DNA from: an uncultured Crocinitomix sp.
Lineage (GTDB): Bacteria > Bacteroidota > Bacteroidia > Flavobacteriales_D > Crocinitomicaceae
Assembly (NCBI GenBank): GCA_937136425.1
Contig: CAKZON010000054.1
Span: 1 to 64,000, forward strand
Direction of reading: 5' to 3'
DNA: 64,000 nucleotides
Shown here piece by piece: positions 1 to 8,139 of this stretch (the first letter of the stretch is position 1; each line of letters opens with the position of its first letter). The notes beneath the pieces are model-generated. The model was given only the letters and a program-made list of their open reading frames with translations, had not been told where the DNA came from and made no database searches. The position numbers were made by a program, and so were the translations under genes.

Positions 1-366
1 GTGCATTATCAATCATTGGAAAACTTGAACCGCGCCATTCAGATAATGAACCAAAATATGATGAGGCTATACCTGCAGCTTTGATTTCATTAATATCAAG
101 TTCCTGACTAAATACCATAGGTAGCGTTAAGTCCCCCATATCTCTTGAATCAAAAAATGGCGCTGGTAATAAACTTAAGTCATTATTTATCTTAGTTTTT
201 TTAGTTGATAGTAAAATGAAACTTTTGGAGCTAATTTCAGCCCAAATACTGCTGTCGCTTGGATTGCTGCATGACATTGAAGCATTTCCGACTAACTCAA
301 ACTTAATCTGGTTATAATCGGTAAATAAGCGAGGGTCTAAATTAAAATCAACAAAAGAATATAATC
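1..366 (-). pseudogene. bcsB: Internal fragment of cellulose synthase regulatory subunit BcsB, cut at both ends
   Basis: An uninterrupted minus-strand frame runs off the left edge of the window. Read from about 366 down to 2 it contains, in order, TDYNQIKFELVG, a Cys-x-NP motif, SSIWAEIS, NNDLSLLPAPFFDSRD, LTLPMVF, AAGIASSYFGSL and EWRGSSFP. These match, in the same order, the conserved middle of BcsB, the periplasmic partner of the BcsA cellulose synthase (carbohydrate-binding and flavodoxin-like regions). The similarity is to the proteobacterial type. No BcsB N-terminus or signal peptide lies upstream: beyond about 366 the same frame stays open but is antisense to a DinB-type gene and no longer looks like BcsB. 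The piece is therefore truncated at its 5' side by a junction and leaves the window at its 3' side. No other bcs gene is visible. Confidence 0.75.
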
Positions 367-611
367 CACTTATTAATAAGTCTTTGTCTTTAGAAAATGT
401 TGTTGATGAGTATTTAGAACATGTAAAAGACTTTAATGCTGTGCTGCAAGAAGGCGCACAAATTAATTTGCGTAAAACTAAATGCCCATTATCACTTAGA
501 CCTGTGGTTAAACTAAATCTTGGGGATGCTTTTATTTTTACGGCATTTCATAATGAGCGCCATTTAGAGCAAATTAAGCGTGTAATTCGTTCTTCAAGAT
601 TTCCTAAATAA
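318..611 (+). pseudogene. DinB-family protein, C-terminal part only
   Basis: The plus frame is open from just after a stop at 315-317 to the stop at 609-611. The C-terminal ~80 residues read like the end of a Bacteroidota DinB-superfamily (four-helix, putative metal-dependent) protein: LRKTKCPLSLRPVVKLNLGD followed by the typical FHNERHLEQIKRV, in which the His residues belong to the usual metal-binding set. Family members are about 150-180 aa, so the N-terminal half is missing. Upstream DNA instead encodes a BcsB fragment on the other strand. A TTG at 384 could start a 75-aa product, but this would be a fragment. It converges on the acyltransferase gene, with a short palindrome between them. 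Confidence 0.65.
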
Positions 612-637
612 TTTCAATTTATTGCGGTATTAAGATT

Positions 638-651
638 GCTCAAACTTGAGC
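638..651. terminator. Short palindrome between convergent genes
   Basis: GCTCAAACTTGAGC is a perfect 6-bp stem with a 2-base centre, followed by an AT-rich stretch. It lies between the DinB fragment and the convergent acyltransferase gene. It may act as a weak bidirectional terminator; the stem is short. Confidence 0.3.
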
Positions 652-657
652 TATTAT

Positions 658-1584
658 TTACCTTTTTCCGAATCGTTTCAAAAAACGTTCCTCATGTGCA
701 CTTTGCATTTCTGCAAGGTTTTCAGGAATTTGCTTTTTCCAACGCTTATGTGACCATAACCAAGCAGACGGCTTATCCTGAATATCTTCCTCAAGAAAGC
801 TGATATAATCACTTGTAATTTCCCCATATGGGGCTGAAGATGGGTTTATAGACACCTCTTTAAGCTCAATTTCGTAATGCCCTCTTTTTACCAAATGAAT
901 AACAGCATAAACCACCGCAGCACCTGTTTGATTTGCTAAAATTTCTGCTCCAAAATAAAATGCTGTTTTTTGGTTTAAAAAATCGACCCAATAACAATTC
1001 TCATCTTTTCCTGGAGATTGATCTCCTAAAATTAAAGTTGCCGTTGGCTCTGCAGTTTGTTCTGATAATACTTTTTTATAATTATTGGCATTAACGACTT
1101 TCATTCCGAAACGCTCACGTCTTTCATTAATTTTTTTATCCCAAAACTTATTGGACATTGGCATTCCAATGCCAATAGCTTGATGTTTAAAAACCAAATT
1201 TTGTGCAGTAATTAGCATTTCCCAATTATGATAATGAGATGACAATAACAAAACATCTCTCCCCTCTTCATAAAGTCGATCCATCATTTCTGGATTGCGT
1301 ACGATCATTCTTTTACGAAGAGACTCTTCCGAGATTGTCAAGTTCTTAATTGATTCAGCCAATAAAAAAGTAAGATAACGGTAGAATTCTTTTGCAACTT
1401 TAGTTCGTTCTTTTTTATCTTTTTCAGGAAAAGACTTTGCCAAATTGGCCAGAACTACTTTTTTTCGGTACGGGAAAACGTAGAAAATAAAAAAGTAAAA
1501 AAAGTGCGAAAACAGATATATGAGACCAAATGGCATATAGGACATTGGGCGCACAATACAATAATATAGAATTCTGTTAATCAA
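658..1584 (-). CDS. LpxL/HtrB-family lysophospholipid acyltransferase
   Basis: A 308-aa membrane-associated acyltransferase of the lipid A biosynthesis family. It has an N-terminal hydrophobic segment (about residues 15-40), then the catalytic H(x4)E motif as HYHNWE with His117 and Glu122. A GDQSPGK segment and the C-terminal WLWSHKRWK signature typical of LpxL-like enzymes follow. It probably transfers a secondary acyl chain to a lipid A or other lipid acceptor at the inner membrane; Bacteroidota members of this family may also act on amino-lipids, so the substrate is not settled. It is a single gene on the minus strand, length normal, with no intact partner next to it. Confidence 0.85.
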   Translation of the reverse strand: MINRILYYCIVRPMSYMPFGLIYLFSHFFYFFIFYVFPYRKKVVLANLAKSFPEKDKKERTKVAKEFYRYLTFLLAESIKNLTISEESLRKRMIVRNPEMMDRLYEEGRDVLLLSSHYHNWEMLITAQNLVFKHQAIGIGMPMSNKFWDKKINERRERFGMKVVNANNYKKVLSEQTAEPTATLILGDQSPGKDENCYWVDFLNQKTAFYFGAEILANQTGAAVVYAVIHLVKRGHYEIELKEVSINPSSAPYGEITSDYISFLEEDIQDKPSAWLWSHKRWKKQIPENLAEMQSAHEERFLKRFGKR

Positions 1585-1755
1585 ATTTAACTACTTATGC
1601 TTGTTACGAAGTTATCAATTATCACTTACAAAAATTAACTTGGTTCTCAAATATTCATCAAAAATCATTCCGAGAGAAAAAAAATGAGCACTAACTCATA
1701 CACAACCTCTTATCTTGACAATAACGTTAATTCAATTGATTCTTCTTTTAATACT

Positions 1756-2388
1756 TTATTTATATTTCTCCTTCATTATACCAATCAGTTCAGCAGTAAC
1801 GTCATGTGTTGGTGAGCCGTAATATAGGTTTTGACCTGCTTGGTAAGAAAACACATAATCGTAATCATTTTCTTCAGCAAATATTTTAGACACTTCAGAA
1901 ACTCGCTCAACCATTTTAAGCAATAATTCTTCTTGAGACTTTGCTAGTTCATTTTGAACTTGTTGTTGAAACCTTGAAATTTCTTGCTCTTTTATTTGTG
2001 CTTCATTTTGATATTGCCTTAACTCCGCGGGTAAAAGTCTTGATAGATCTCCCCAACTCTCTTGCCACCTTTGAATCTCTCTCTCTTTACTTCGCATTTT
2101 TGATTCTGCTTTCTTCTGAGCCTCTGCTCCTAGCTCTTTCAAATCTGACATTACTTCTAACCCTCCTATAGAATCAGCTTGAAAATAGCAAATCCTCATT
2201 GTTTTATCATCTGCCGCAAAACTGTTATTCTCATTGCTTAAATCATTTGAATGCTTAAACATAGAGAAATCTTTCATATTGAAGAATTGATCTATCCCCA
2301 TGCTTAACTCAGCTCTCACTAAAAGAAGAATTAAGACAATATTAATTCCGACAAGAATTTTCATATAATTATTTCCTTTAGTTTCCAT
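1756..2388 (-). CDS. OmpH/Skp-like membrane-anchored protein (paralogue B)
   Basis: An OmpH (Skp)-type protein of about 210 aa if it starts at the Met at 2388. This start gives the same METKGN... beginning as the paralogue at 3182-3859; a longer frame up to 2427 adds 13 residues with no counterpart. An N-terminal hydrophobic helix probably anchors it. Next comes the RICYFQADS strand that opens the OmpH core, then a long, highly charged, Glu/Lys/Gln-rich coiled coil, and a C-terminal YDYVFSYQAGQNLYYGSP segment, where the family folds back into its base. Skp-type proteins hold outer-membrane proteins in the periplasm. The two paralogues are strongly alike in the core but differ in the linker after the anchor. 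Confidence 0.7.
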   Translation of the reverse strand: METKGNNYMKILVGINIVLILLLVRAELSMGIDQFFNMKDFSMFKHSNDLSNENNSFAADDKTMRICYFQADSIGGLEVMSDLKELGAEAQKKAESKMRSKEREIQRWQESWGDLSRLLPAELRQYQNEAQIKEQEISRFQQQVQNELAKSQEELLLKMVERVSEVSKIFAEENDYDYVFSYQAGQNLYYGSPTHDVTAELIGIMKEKYK

Positions 2389-2620
2389 AATGTATGGTTT
2401 TAGATTAAGAACAAACAATATCAACAAATGACATAATTTTTTTTACGCGGAGTTTAACGAATTAAAGTAACTAATAGTATAACGAACTACTTATTTGAAT
2501 GACCTATTCTGAGCATTCAAAAAATAATTTTAATTATATAAGTTAAAATAGCTAACAGTTACAAACGGTTAATTGGGTATCAACCATAAAAACTGCGGCA
2601 GTTAATGAATTGGGCTTTGT

Positions 2621-3172
2621 TTAATTATTTGTAAAGTTCAAATCACCTTGCTTCATTTTTTTATAAAAATGAGCAAGCATACCTAGTAGTTGCGAAATGG
2701 CCTGAAAACCTTCTTCTGAAGCCGTGCTAATTTCAGTACCTCTTAGTTTCAATATCATTTTTCCATAAAGGGCATTAAAACCAACCTCAATCAAATTTAA
2801 GTCGCCGCCATTACTTTTATGTTGGAAGTCTTTTAAAATGGGCAAAGCAACCTCAAACGCTTCTAAATAGCGTTTTTCTCGACTAATGTTAATCAAAGTA
2901 TTGTGCAAAAGCAGCAATTCCATTAAAATTTCATTGATATCAGAAACATGTCCTTTCTCTTGCACCCGCTCTTGCCTCATTTTTTTTATGAGCCCTGCAT
3001 ACCAATCAGCATATTGCTGTGCCATGGCTTCGTCTGCAACAAGTGGTTGAATGACAGTGGTTGTAATCTTATCTAAATCGTGATTATTTGCACGAATTAA
3101 ATCTTCTACCTGAAACATATAAACAATATGCTCCGCGATATTATTCTCTTTGGTTCTCTGTGCTATGAGCAT
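2621..3172 (-). CDS. DUF4924 family protein
   Basis: A 183-aa protein with no signal peptide or membrane segment. It begins MLIAQRTKENNIAEHIVYM, which is how I recognise the Bacteroidota family DUF4924; its function is unknown. It is mostly helical and rich in charged residues. It starts only 9 bases after the stop of the OmpH-like gene at 3182-3859, so the two are very likely co-transcribed, and a second OmpH-like gene follows after about 230 bases. The arrangement suggests an envelope-related or housekeeping role, but nothing in the sequence names a reaction. Confidence 0.6.
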   Translation of the reverse strand: MLIAQRTKENNIAEHIVYMFQVEDLIRANNHDLDKITTTVIQPLVADEAMAQQYADWYAGLIKKMRQERVQEKGHVSDINEILMELLLLHNTLINISREKRYLEAFEVALPILKDFQHKSNGGDLNLIEVGFNALYGKMILKLRGTEISTASEEGFQAISQLLGMLAHFYKKMKQGDLNFTNN

Positions 3173-3181
3173 TTATTCTTC

Positions 3182-3859
3182 TTATTCTCCTGCGTCCTCA
3201 GCTCCTTCAGTACCCTCACCTTCAGTCAAAGAAACTTGATTCATTCTGTACTCTTCATTAATCAGGTTTACTAATTGCGCTGTTACATCAAAGTTAGGCG
3301 AACCATAGTATACATTTTGACCTTTTTGGTAAGAAAGTACAAAGTCATATCCATTTTCTTCTGCAAAGGTTTTAGATGCATCTGAAACTCTTGTAATTAA
3401 CTTAAGCATTAAATTTTCTTGCTCCATTGCTAGTTCCATTTGAACTTGTTGTTGGAACATTCCAATTTCTTGCTCTTTTTTCATTGCCTCTTCTTGGTAA
3501 CGTCTTAATTCAGAAGGTAAAAGTTTTGAAGGATCTCCCCAACTCTCTTGCCATCTTTGAATTTCATTTTCTTTACCACGCATTTTTGACTCAGCATTTT
3601 TTTGAGCATCTTCTCCTAATGCTTCCAACTCAGCCATCATTTCAAGGTTATTCAATGAATCTGCTTGAAAATAACAAATCCTCATTGTGCCATCATCTGG
3701 TATAACTGGATCAACAGTACTTGTTGAATCATTTACATCTGCAGTTTCGTCAGAACCTGCACCACTTGGCATCTTTACAAATAAAATAATAACCGCAATG
3801 ATTAGTGCAACATTAATACCTAATGATATTTTAGCTAATGAATTTCCTTTATTTTCCAT
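3182..3859 (-). CDS. OmpH/Skp-like membrane-anchored protein (paralogue A)
   Basis: A 225-aa OmpH-family protein. Residues about 8-28 form a hydrophobic helix with no obvious cleavage site, so it is probably anchored in the inner membrane facing the periplasm. A Ser/Asp/Thr-rich linker follows, then RICYFQADSL, a long charged coiled coil (about 85-165) and the closing YDFVLSYQKGQNVYYGSP segment. The tail is acidic and glycine-rich. It is first in a likely operon with the DUF4924 gene. The chaperone role for outer-membrane proteins is inferred from the Skp family. The paralogue at 1756-2388 probably arose by local duplication. Confidence 0.7.
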   Translation of the reverse strand: MENKGNSLAKISLGINVALIIAVIILFVKMPSGAGSDETADVNDSTSTVDPVIPDDGTMRICYFQADSLNNLEMMAELEALGEDAQKNAESKMRGKENEIQRWQESWGDPSKLLPSELRRYQEEAMKKEQEIGMFQQQVQMELAMEQENLMLKLITRVSDASKTFAEENGYDFVLSYQKGQNVYYGSPNFDVTAQLVNLINEEYRMNQVSLTEGEGTEGAEDAGE

Positions 3860-4003
3860 AATTATTTACTATTAATCCGCGAAAGTAAGAACAATATCTC
3901 AAATAAAGATTGTCTTTGACATGGAATTTGGTATTAAGCTTAATTGTTAAGTTTTTTTAACAGATGCAAAATGGACTAAAAGGAGTAGAAAATGATTCTT
4001 TTT

Positions 4004-4405
4004 TTATGAGGCTAAGATTACTTCATCTAAAGAATAACTAACAAAGTCAAACGGAACTTTTACCATAAAAGCATAGTCCTGCCCTACTTCAAACATATCC
4101 TCATCATCTTCATTATACATCCATTTAATACGAACGTTGTTTTGACTTGCATGCAAATCATTCAGTTTGTATAATAAAAACAATAATCTTTTAGAAGATG
4201 AAATATTGAAATACTCCAAATCAATAGACACTTGAGTTTCAGAATTTGGACGAACAAGATAATCGTCAAACCATTCTAATACTGCACTGTAAAACTCTTC
4301 AGCATCATCTGGAATTGATTTTCCTTTAATGCTGAAAATGCCTTGTTGAGGATTAAAATTAATTCCTGGGGTTTTAGGCGTTTCGGTTATGTACAATGGT
4401 TCCAT
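4004..4405 (-). CDS. SiaC-like regulatory phosphoprotein (DUF1987)
   Basis: A 133-aa cytosolic protein of the DUF1987/SiaC family. Visible family features are the opening ITETPKTPGINFNPQQGIFS, the KGKSIPDDAEEFYSAVLEWFDDYL helix region and the LEYFNISSSKRLLFLLYKL segment; the serines of the latter lie where SiaC is phosphorylated. In Pseudomonas SiaC works with a phosphatase (SiaA) and kinase (SiaB) to control a diguanylate cyclase; in Bacteroidota the partners are usually separate two-component or PP2C proteins. No such partner is adjacent here, so its pathway is not shown. It stands alone on the minus strand. Confidence 0.7.
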   Translation of the reverse strand: MEPLYITETPKTPGINFNPQQGIFSIKGKSIPDDAEEFYSAVLEWFDDYLVRPNSETQVSIDLEYFNISSSKRLLFLLYKLNDLHASQNNVRIKWMYNEDDEDMFEVGQDYAFMVKVPFDFVSYSLDEVILAS

Positions 4406-4543
4406 GTGTTATCGTGGTTTTCGGTGACAATATGACAATTTTAAATTAATCTCTTGCTGCTTTTTCTACTAATCCAGAAATAAACTAGACCAGTACATTA
4501 AAAGCGCAGACTATTTCTTCTATTTAATCTTCATTTTTTACTC

Positions 4544-5431
4544 TTATTTGTTTACGCAAATATCAGATTGGTGATATTCAAGCAATTTAATAGCTGGATA
4601 ACGCAAGATATCTTTCACCAATAAACCAAATTGTGTAGCAACTTTTTGGATGGGTTCCAGATAAACTTGAGCCAATGTTCCACTCAATTTTAATTCACGT
4701 TTTGTACCTTCTTTATAAAGCGGCATTAAATGACGCTTGAAAAATTCAGTAAAATAATTTGATATTAACATTTGAACAGTTTCATGATTGCGATAAGCTG
4801 CCGCTAACTGTACTGTATTTGCAATTTTTTGTAATCCTGCTGAACTATATCCTAATTTAGGATCAGAATAATAAGTGCTTGTAAAATTTTCTCTATTCGA
4901 TTGAAAAAGAGCTGCGATTTCAGTTTGCAAGGCTTCAGGCAGTTCCCCATTCAACCAAGCCGACACAACTCTTTTACCTAATTCATATCCTCCACCCAAG
5001 TCATCAATTAAATAACCGTACCCTCCATTTCTATCAGTAACACTCTCTCCATTATAATAACCAGCAACTCCGCCTGTTCCTAAAATGGCAAACACTCCGC
5101 TTTCTTTATTATAAAGTGCTCGTGCTGATCCTAAAATATCATCAAATACAGTTACTTCAACTTCAAAATATTCTTGAAAGGTATTAATGAGTTCGGTTTT
5201 CTTAATTTCAGTTCCTAAACCACTTCCATAAAAGAAAACCTTGTCCTCTTTGTGGATAGTAATGGTTTTTAATTCTTGTAAAAATGCTTTACTTTCTCGA
5301 TTAGGATTATAACCTGAAAGATTGAATTCTTGAACCTCATTTCCAACATCATTATTCTTTTCTCCAAGACACTCCTGCACCAATAAGGTGGTTTTTGTGC
5401 TTCCGGATTCGAATAATAATAATTTAGCCAT
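4544..5431 (-). CDS. BadF/BadG-type ATPase, N-acetylglucosamine kinase-like
   Basis: A 295-aa sugar-kinase-like ATPase of the ASKHA fold. The N-terminal MAKLLLFESGSTKTTLLV is the phosphate-1 loop (the usual D-G-G-S-T-K-T is E-S-G-S-T-K-T here). A GTGGVAGYYNG segment and GYGYLIDDLGGGYELGKR match the phosphate-2 and sugar-binding region of Bacteroidota GlcNAc-kinase-like proteins. Family members phosphorylate amino sugars released during cell-wall turnover; the exact substrate here is inferred. Length fits the family. It is not tightly linked to neighbours. Confidence 0.7.
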   Translation of the reverse strand: MAKLLLFESGSTKTTLLVQECLGEKNNDVGNEVQEFNLSGYNPNRESKAFLQELKTITIHKEDKVFFYGSGLGTEIKKTELINTFQEYFEVEVTVFDDILGSARALYNKESGVFAILGTGGVAGYYNGESVTDRNGGYGYLIDDLGGGYELGKRVVSAWLNGELPEALQTEIAALFQSNRENFTSTYYSDPKLGYSSAGLQKIANTVQLAAAYRNHETVQMLISNYFTEFFKRHLMPLYKEGTKRELKLSGTLAQVYLEPIQKVATQFGLLVKDILRYPAIKLLEYHQSDICVNK

Positions 5432-5585
5432 GATAGCAATGTTTACGACAAAGTTTTGTAAAAGTTTCTATTCTCGGATTTTCAAAACTTTATGAATCAA
5501 TATCTAAGAAGATATCAATTCATGAACTTGCATGGTTTAACCATCAAGCATCCCTTATTAACACCCCTCTAAATATATACAAAAA

Positions 5586-5620
5586 AGAAAGCGACCTCCC
5601 CTATTGGAAGGCCGCTTCAA
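5586..5620 (-). terminator. Terminator after the aconitase gene
   Basis: Read on the minus strand, a GC-rich stem (AAGCGGCCTTCC pairing with GGGAGGTCGCTT, loop about 5 bases, one or two bulges) is followed by TTCTTTTTTG. It lies directly downstream of the stop of the 753-aa aconitase. Confidence 0.75.
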
Positions 5621-5642
5621 CTAATTATATTCTTATTTTGAA

Positions 5643-7904
5643 CTATCCCTTTTTCAAGAAATTAAGAGCTGATCCTGCTTTGAACCAATCAATTTGAGAA
5701 TCATTATAAGTATGATTCAACATAATTGTATCAGTAGAGCCATCTGCATGAACAACCTCTAGAGTTAATTGCTTATCTGGAGCAAAGGCTGCTAAATCAG
5801 TAAAGTTGAAAGTATCATCCTCCTGAATTTTATCATAGTCAGCTTCGTTTGCAAAAGTTAAACCTAACATCCCTTGTTTTTTCAAGTTAGTTTCATGAAT
5901 ACGAGCAAAAGATTTAACAATAACTGCCATAACCCCTAAGTGACGTGGCTCCATTGCAGCATGCTCACGTGAAGAACCTTCCCCATAATTGTGATCACCA
6001 ACAACAACTGATGCAACACCAGCAGCTTTATATGCTCTTGCAGTATCTGGAACCGCTCCAAATTCACCCGAAAGTTGATTTTTAACACGGTTAGCTTCTC
6101 CGCCAAATGCGTTAATTGCACCAATTAAACAGTTATTTGAAATATTATCTAAATGTCCTCTATACTTTAACCATGGCCCAGCCATTGAAATATGATCTGT
6201 AGTACATTTACCGTGTGCTTTAACTAATAGTTTAGCTCCAATAATATTTTTACCATCCCAAGGAGAAAAAGGTGTTAATAATTGTAGTCTTTCAGAAGTT
6301 GGACTAACAATTACTTCTACTCCCGAACCATCCTCGGCAGGTGCTTGGTATCCATTATCTTCAACGTCAAATCCTTTTGCTGGCAATTCAACACCCGTTG
6401 GGTCAGCCAACATAACTTCTTCACCGTCCTTATTAGTTAAACTATCCGTCATTGGATTAAAATCTAACTTACCTGAAAGTGCTACTGCAGCAACCATTTC
6501 TGGAGATGTTACAAAGGCCATAGTATTTGGATTACCATCAGCACGTTTTCTAAAGTTTCTGTTGAATGAATGAACAATTGAATTCACTTCTTGCTTATCT
6601 GCTCCAGCTCTATCCCACTGACCAATACAAGGTCCACATGCGTTTGTAAATATAGTTGTACCGTTTAATGAATTGAAAATATCAATCAATCCATCTCTAT
6701 CAGCAGTGTATCTTACTTGCTCTGATCCAGGATTAATTCCTAGTTTAGCTTTTGCTTCAACACCTTTATCTGTAGCATCTTTAACAATAGAAGCAGCTCT
6801 TGTCAAATCCTCATAAGATGAGTTAGTACAAGAACCGATCAATGCCCATTCAATATCTGTTGGCCATCCATTTTCTGCAGCTGCAGTTTTCATTTCAGCA
6901 ACTGGTGTTGCTAAATCTGGCGTAAACGGTCCATTTAAATGCGGTGTTAATTCATCTAAGTTAATTTCAATTAATTCATCAAAATATTGCTCTGGATTTG
7001 CATATACTTCAGGATCTCCTGTTAAGTGCTCAGCAACTTTATCAGCAGCTTCTACAACATCCGCTCTTCCTGTAGCCGTTAAATAACGTCTCATTGAATC
7101 ATCATAACCAAAAGTTGAAGTTGTTGCCCCAATTTCAGCTCCCATATTACAAATCGTTCCTTTTCCTGTACAAGAGATTGAAGTTGCTCCTTCACCAAAA
7201 TACTCGACAATTGCACCAGTTCCACCTTTAGCAGTAACAATACCTGCCACTTTTAAGATAATATCTTTAGGCGCTGTCCAACCGCTTAATTTTCCGGTTA
7301 GTTTTACCCCAATTAATTTTGGAAATTTCAGTTCCCAAGGCATACCAGCCATAACATCAACAGCATCTGCTCCTCCAACACCAATTGCAACCATTCCTAA
7401 TCCTCCAGCATTCACTGTATGCGAATCAGTTCCAATCATCATTCCTCCTGGGAATGCATAATTTTCTAAAACAACCTGATGAATAATTCCTGCACCCGGT
7501 TTCCAAAACCCAATTCCGTATTTATCGCAAACTGAACTTAAAAAATCAAAAACTTCACCATTTGTATGGTTTGATCTTTCCATATCTGCAGCTGCTCCGT
7601 CCCTTGCTTGAATCAAGTGATCTGCATGTGCAGTAGATGGTACAGCAACTTTAGATTTACCTGCTTGCATAAATTGCAAAAGGGCCATTTGTGCAGTTGC
7701 ATCCTGCATAGCCACACGATCAGGATCAAAATCTACATAAGACTTTCCTCGAGTATGAGGAGCTGTTAATGGATTATCCCATAAGTGGGTATATAGAATT
7801 TTTTCCGCTAAGGTCATTGGTTTACCTAAAACTTCTCTCGCCTTTGCGATACGTTCTGGATAAATTTCATATACCTTTTTGATCATGTCAATGTCGAATG
7901 CCAT
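5643..7904 (-). CDS. Aconitate hydratase, mitochondrial-type (IRP/AcnA superfamily)
   Basis: A 753-aa TCA-cycle enzyme that interconverts citrate and isocitrate through cis-aconitate, using a [4Fe-4S] cluster. Cluster-ligating cysteines are seen at 359 (in IGSCTNSS) and at 423 and 426 (in [10 protein letters not shown]). The substrate-binding MIGTDSHT segment (about 156-163) and the C-terminal swivel domain with [10 protein letters not shown] are also present. It is closest to the eukaryotic mitochondrial type rather than the 890-aa AcnA/IRP1 type. It lies just downstream of AcnB in the same orientation, but a terminator and ~235 bases separate them, so they may be separate transcripts. Confidence 0.93.
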   Translation of the reverse strand: MAFDIDMIKKVYEIYPERIAKAREVLGKPMTLAEKILYTHLWDNPLTAPHTRGKSYVDFDPDRVAMQDATAQMALLQFMQAGKSKVAVPSTAHADHLIQARDGAAADMERSNHTNGEVFDFLSSVCDKYGIGFWKPGAGIIHQVVLENYAFPGGMMIGTDSHTVNAGGLGMVAIGVGGADAVDVMAGMPWELKFPKLIGVKLTGKLSGWTAPKDIILKVAGIVTAKGGTGAIVEYFGEGATSISCTGKGTICNMGAEIGATTSTFGYDDSMRRYLTATGRADVVEAADKVAEHLTGDPEVYANPEQYFDELIEINLDELTPHLNGPFTPDLATPVAEMKTAAAENGWPTDIEWALIGSCTNSSYEDLTRAASIVKDATDKGVEAKAKLGINPGSEQVRYTADRDGLIDIFNSLNGTTIFTNACGPCIGQWDRAGADKQEVNSIVHSFNRNFRKRADGNPNTMAFVTSPEMVAAVALSGKLDFNPMTDSLTNKDGEEVMLADPTGVELPAKGFDVEDNGYQAPAEDGSGVEVIVSPTSERLQLLTPFSPWDGKNIIGAKLLVKAHGKCTTDHISMAGPWLKYRGHLDNISNNCLIGAINAFGGEANRVKNQLSGEFGAVPDTARAYKAAGVASVVVGDHNYGEGSSREHAAMEPRHLGVMAVIVKSFARIHETNLKKQGMLGLTFANEADYDKIQEDDTFNFTDLAAFAPDKQLTLEVVHADGSTDTIMLNHTYNDSQIDWFKAGSALNFLKKG

Positions 7905-8085
7905 ATTGTAAATATATTTTTAAAGTAACGTTGACAATATAAGCAATAAACCAACAAGCTCTTTAAAAGTTAATAAATAAACCCGACAAGATTTTCCGAC
8001 ATACAGTAATCGTAATTCGCGATTGTTAATGAAATTGTTGTCACCCAATTATCACACTCCTTTTATAAAAAAATAAGCTTATAAA

Positions 8086-8118
8086 ACAAAAAGCCCAAGT
8101 CAATGACTTAGGCTTTTG
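8086..8118 (-). terminator. Terminator after acnB
   Basis: An inverted repeat (AAAAGCC-AAGTC pairing with GACTT-GGCTTTT around a 3-base loop, one mismatch) ends in a run of T on the minus strand. It sits about 25 bases downstream of the acnB stop codon. Confidence 0.8.
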
Positions 8119-8139
8119 ATTATAAATTAAGGTTTAAGC

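Noticed and set aside
1941-2171. Plus-strand frame of 76 codons inside the OmpH-like gene
   Set aside because: Antisense shadow of the coiled-coil region; Leu/Phe-rich translation comes from the complementary Glu/Lys codons.
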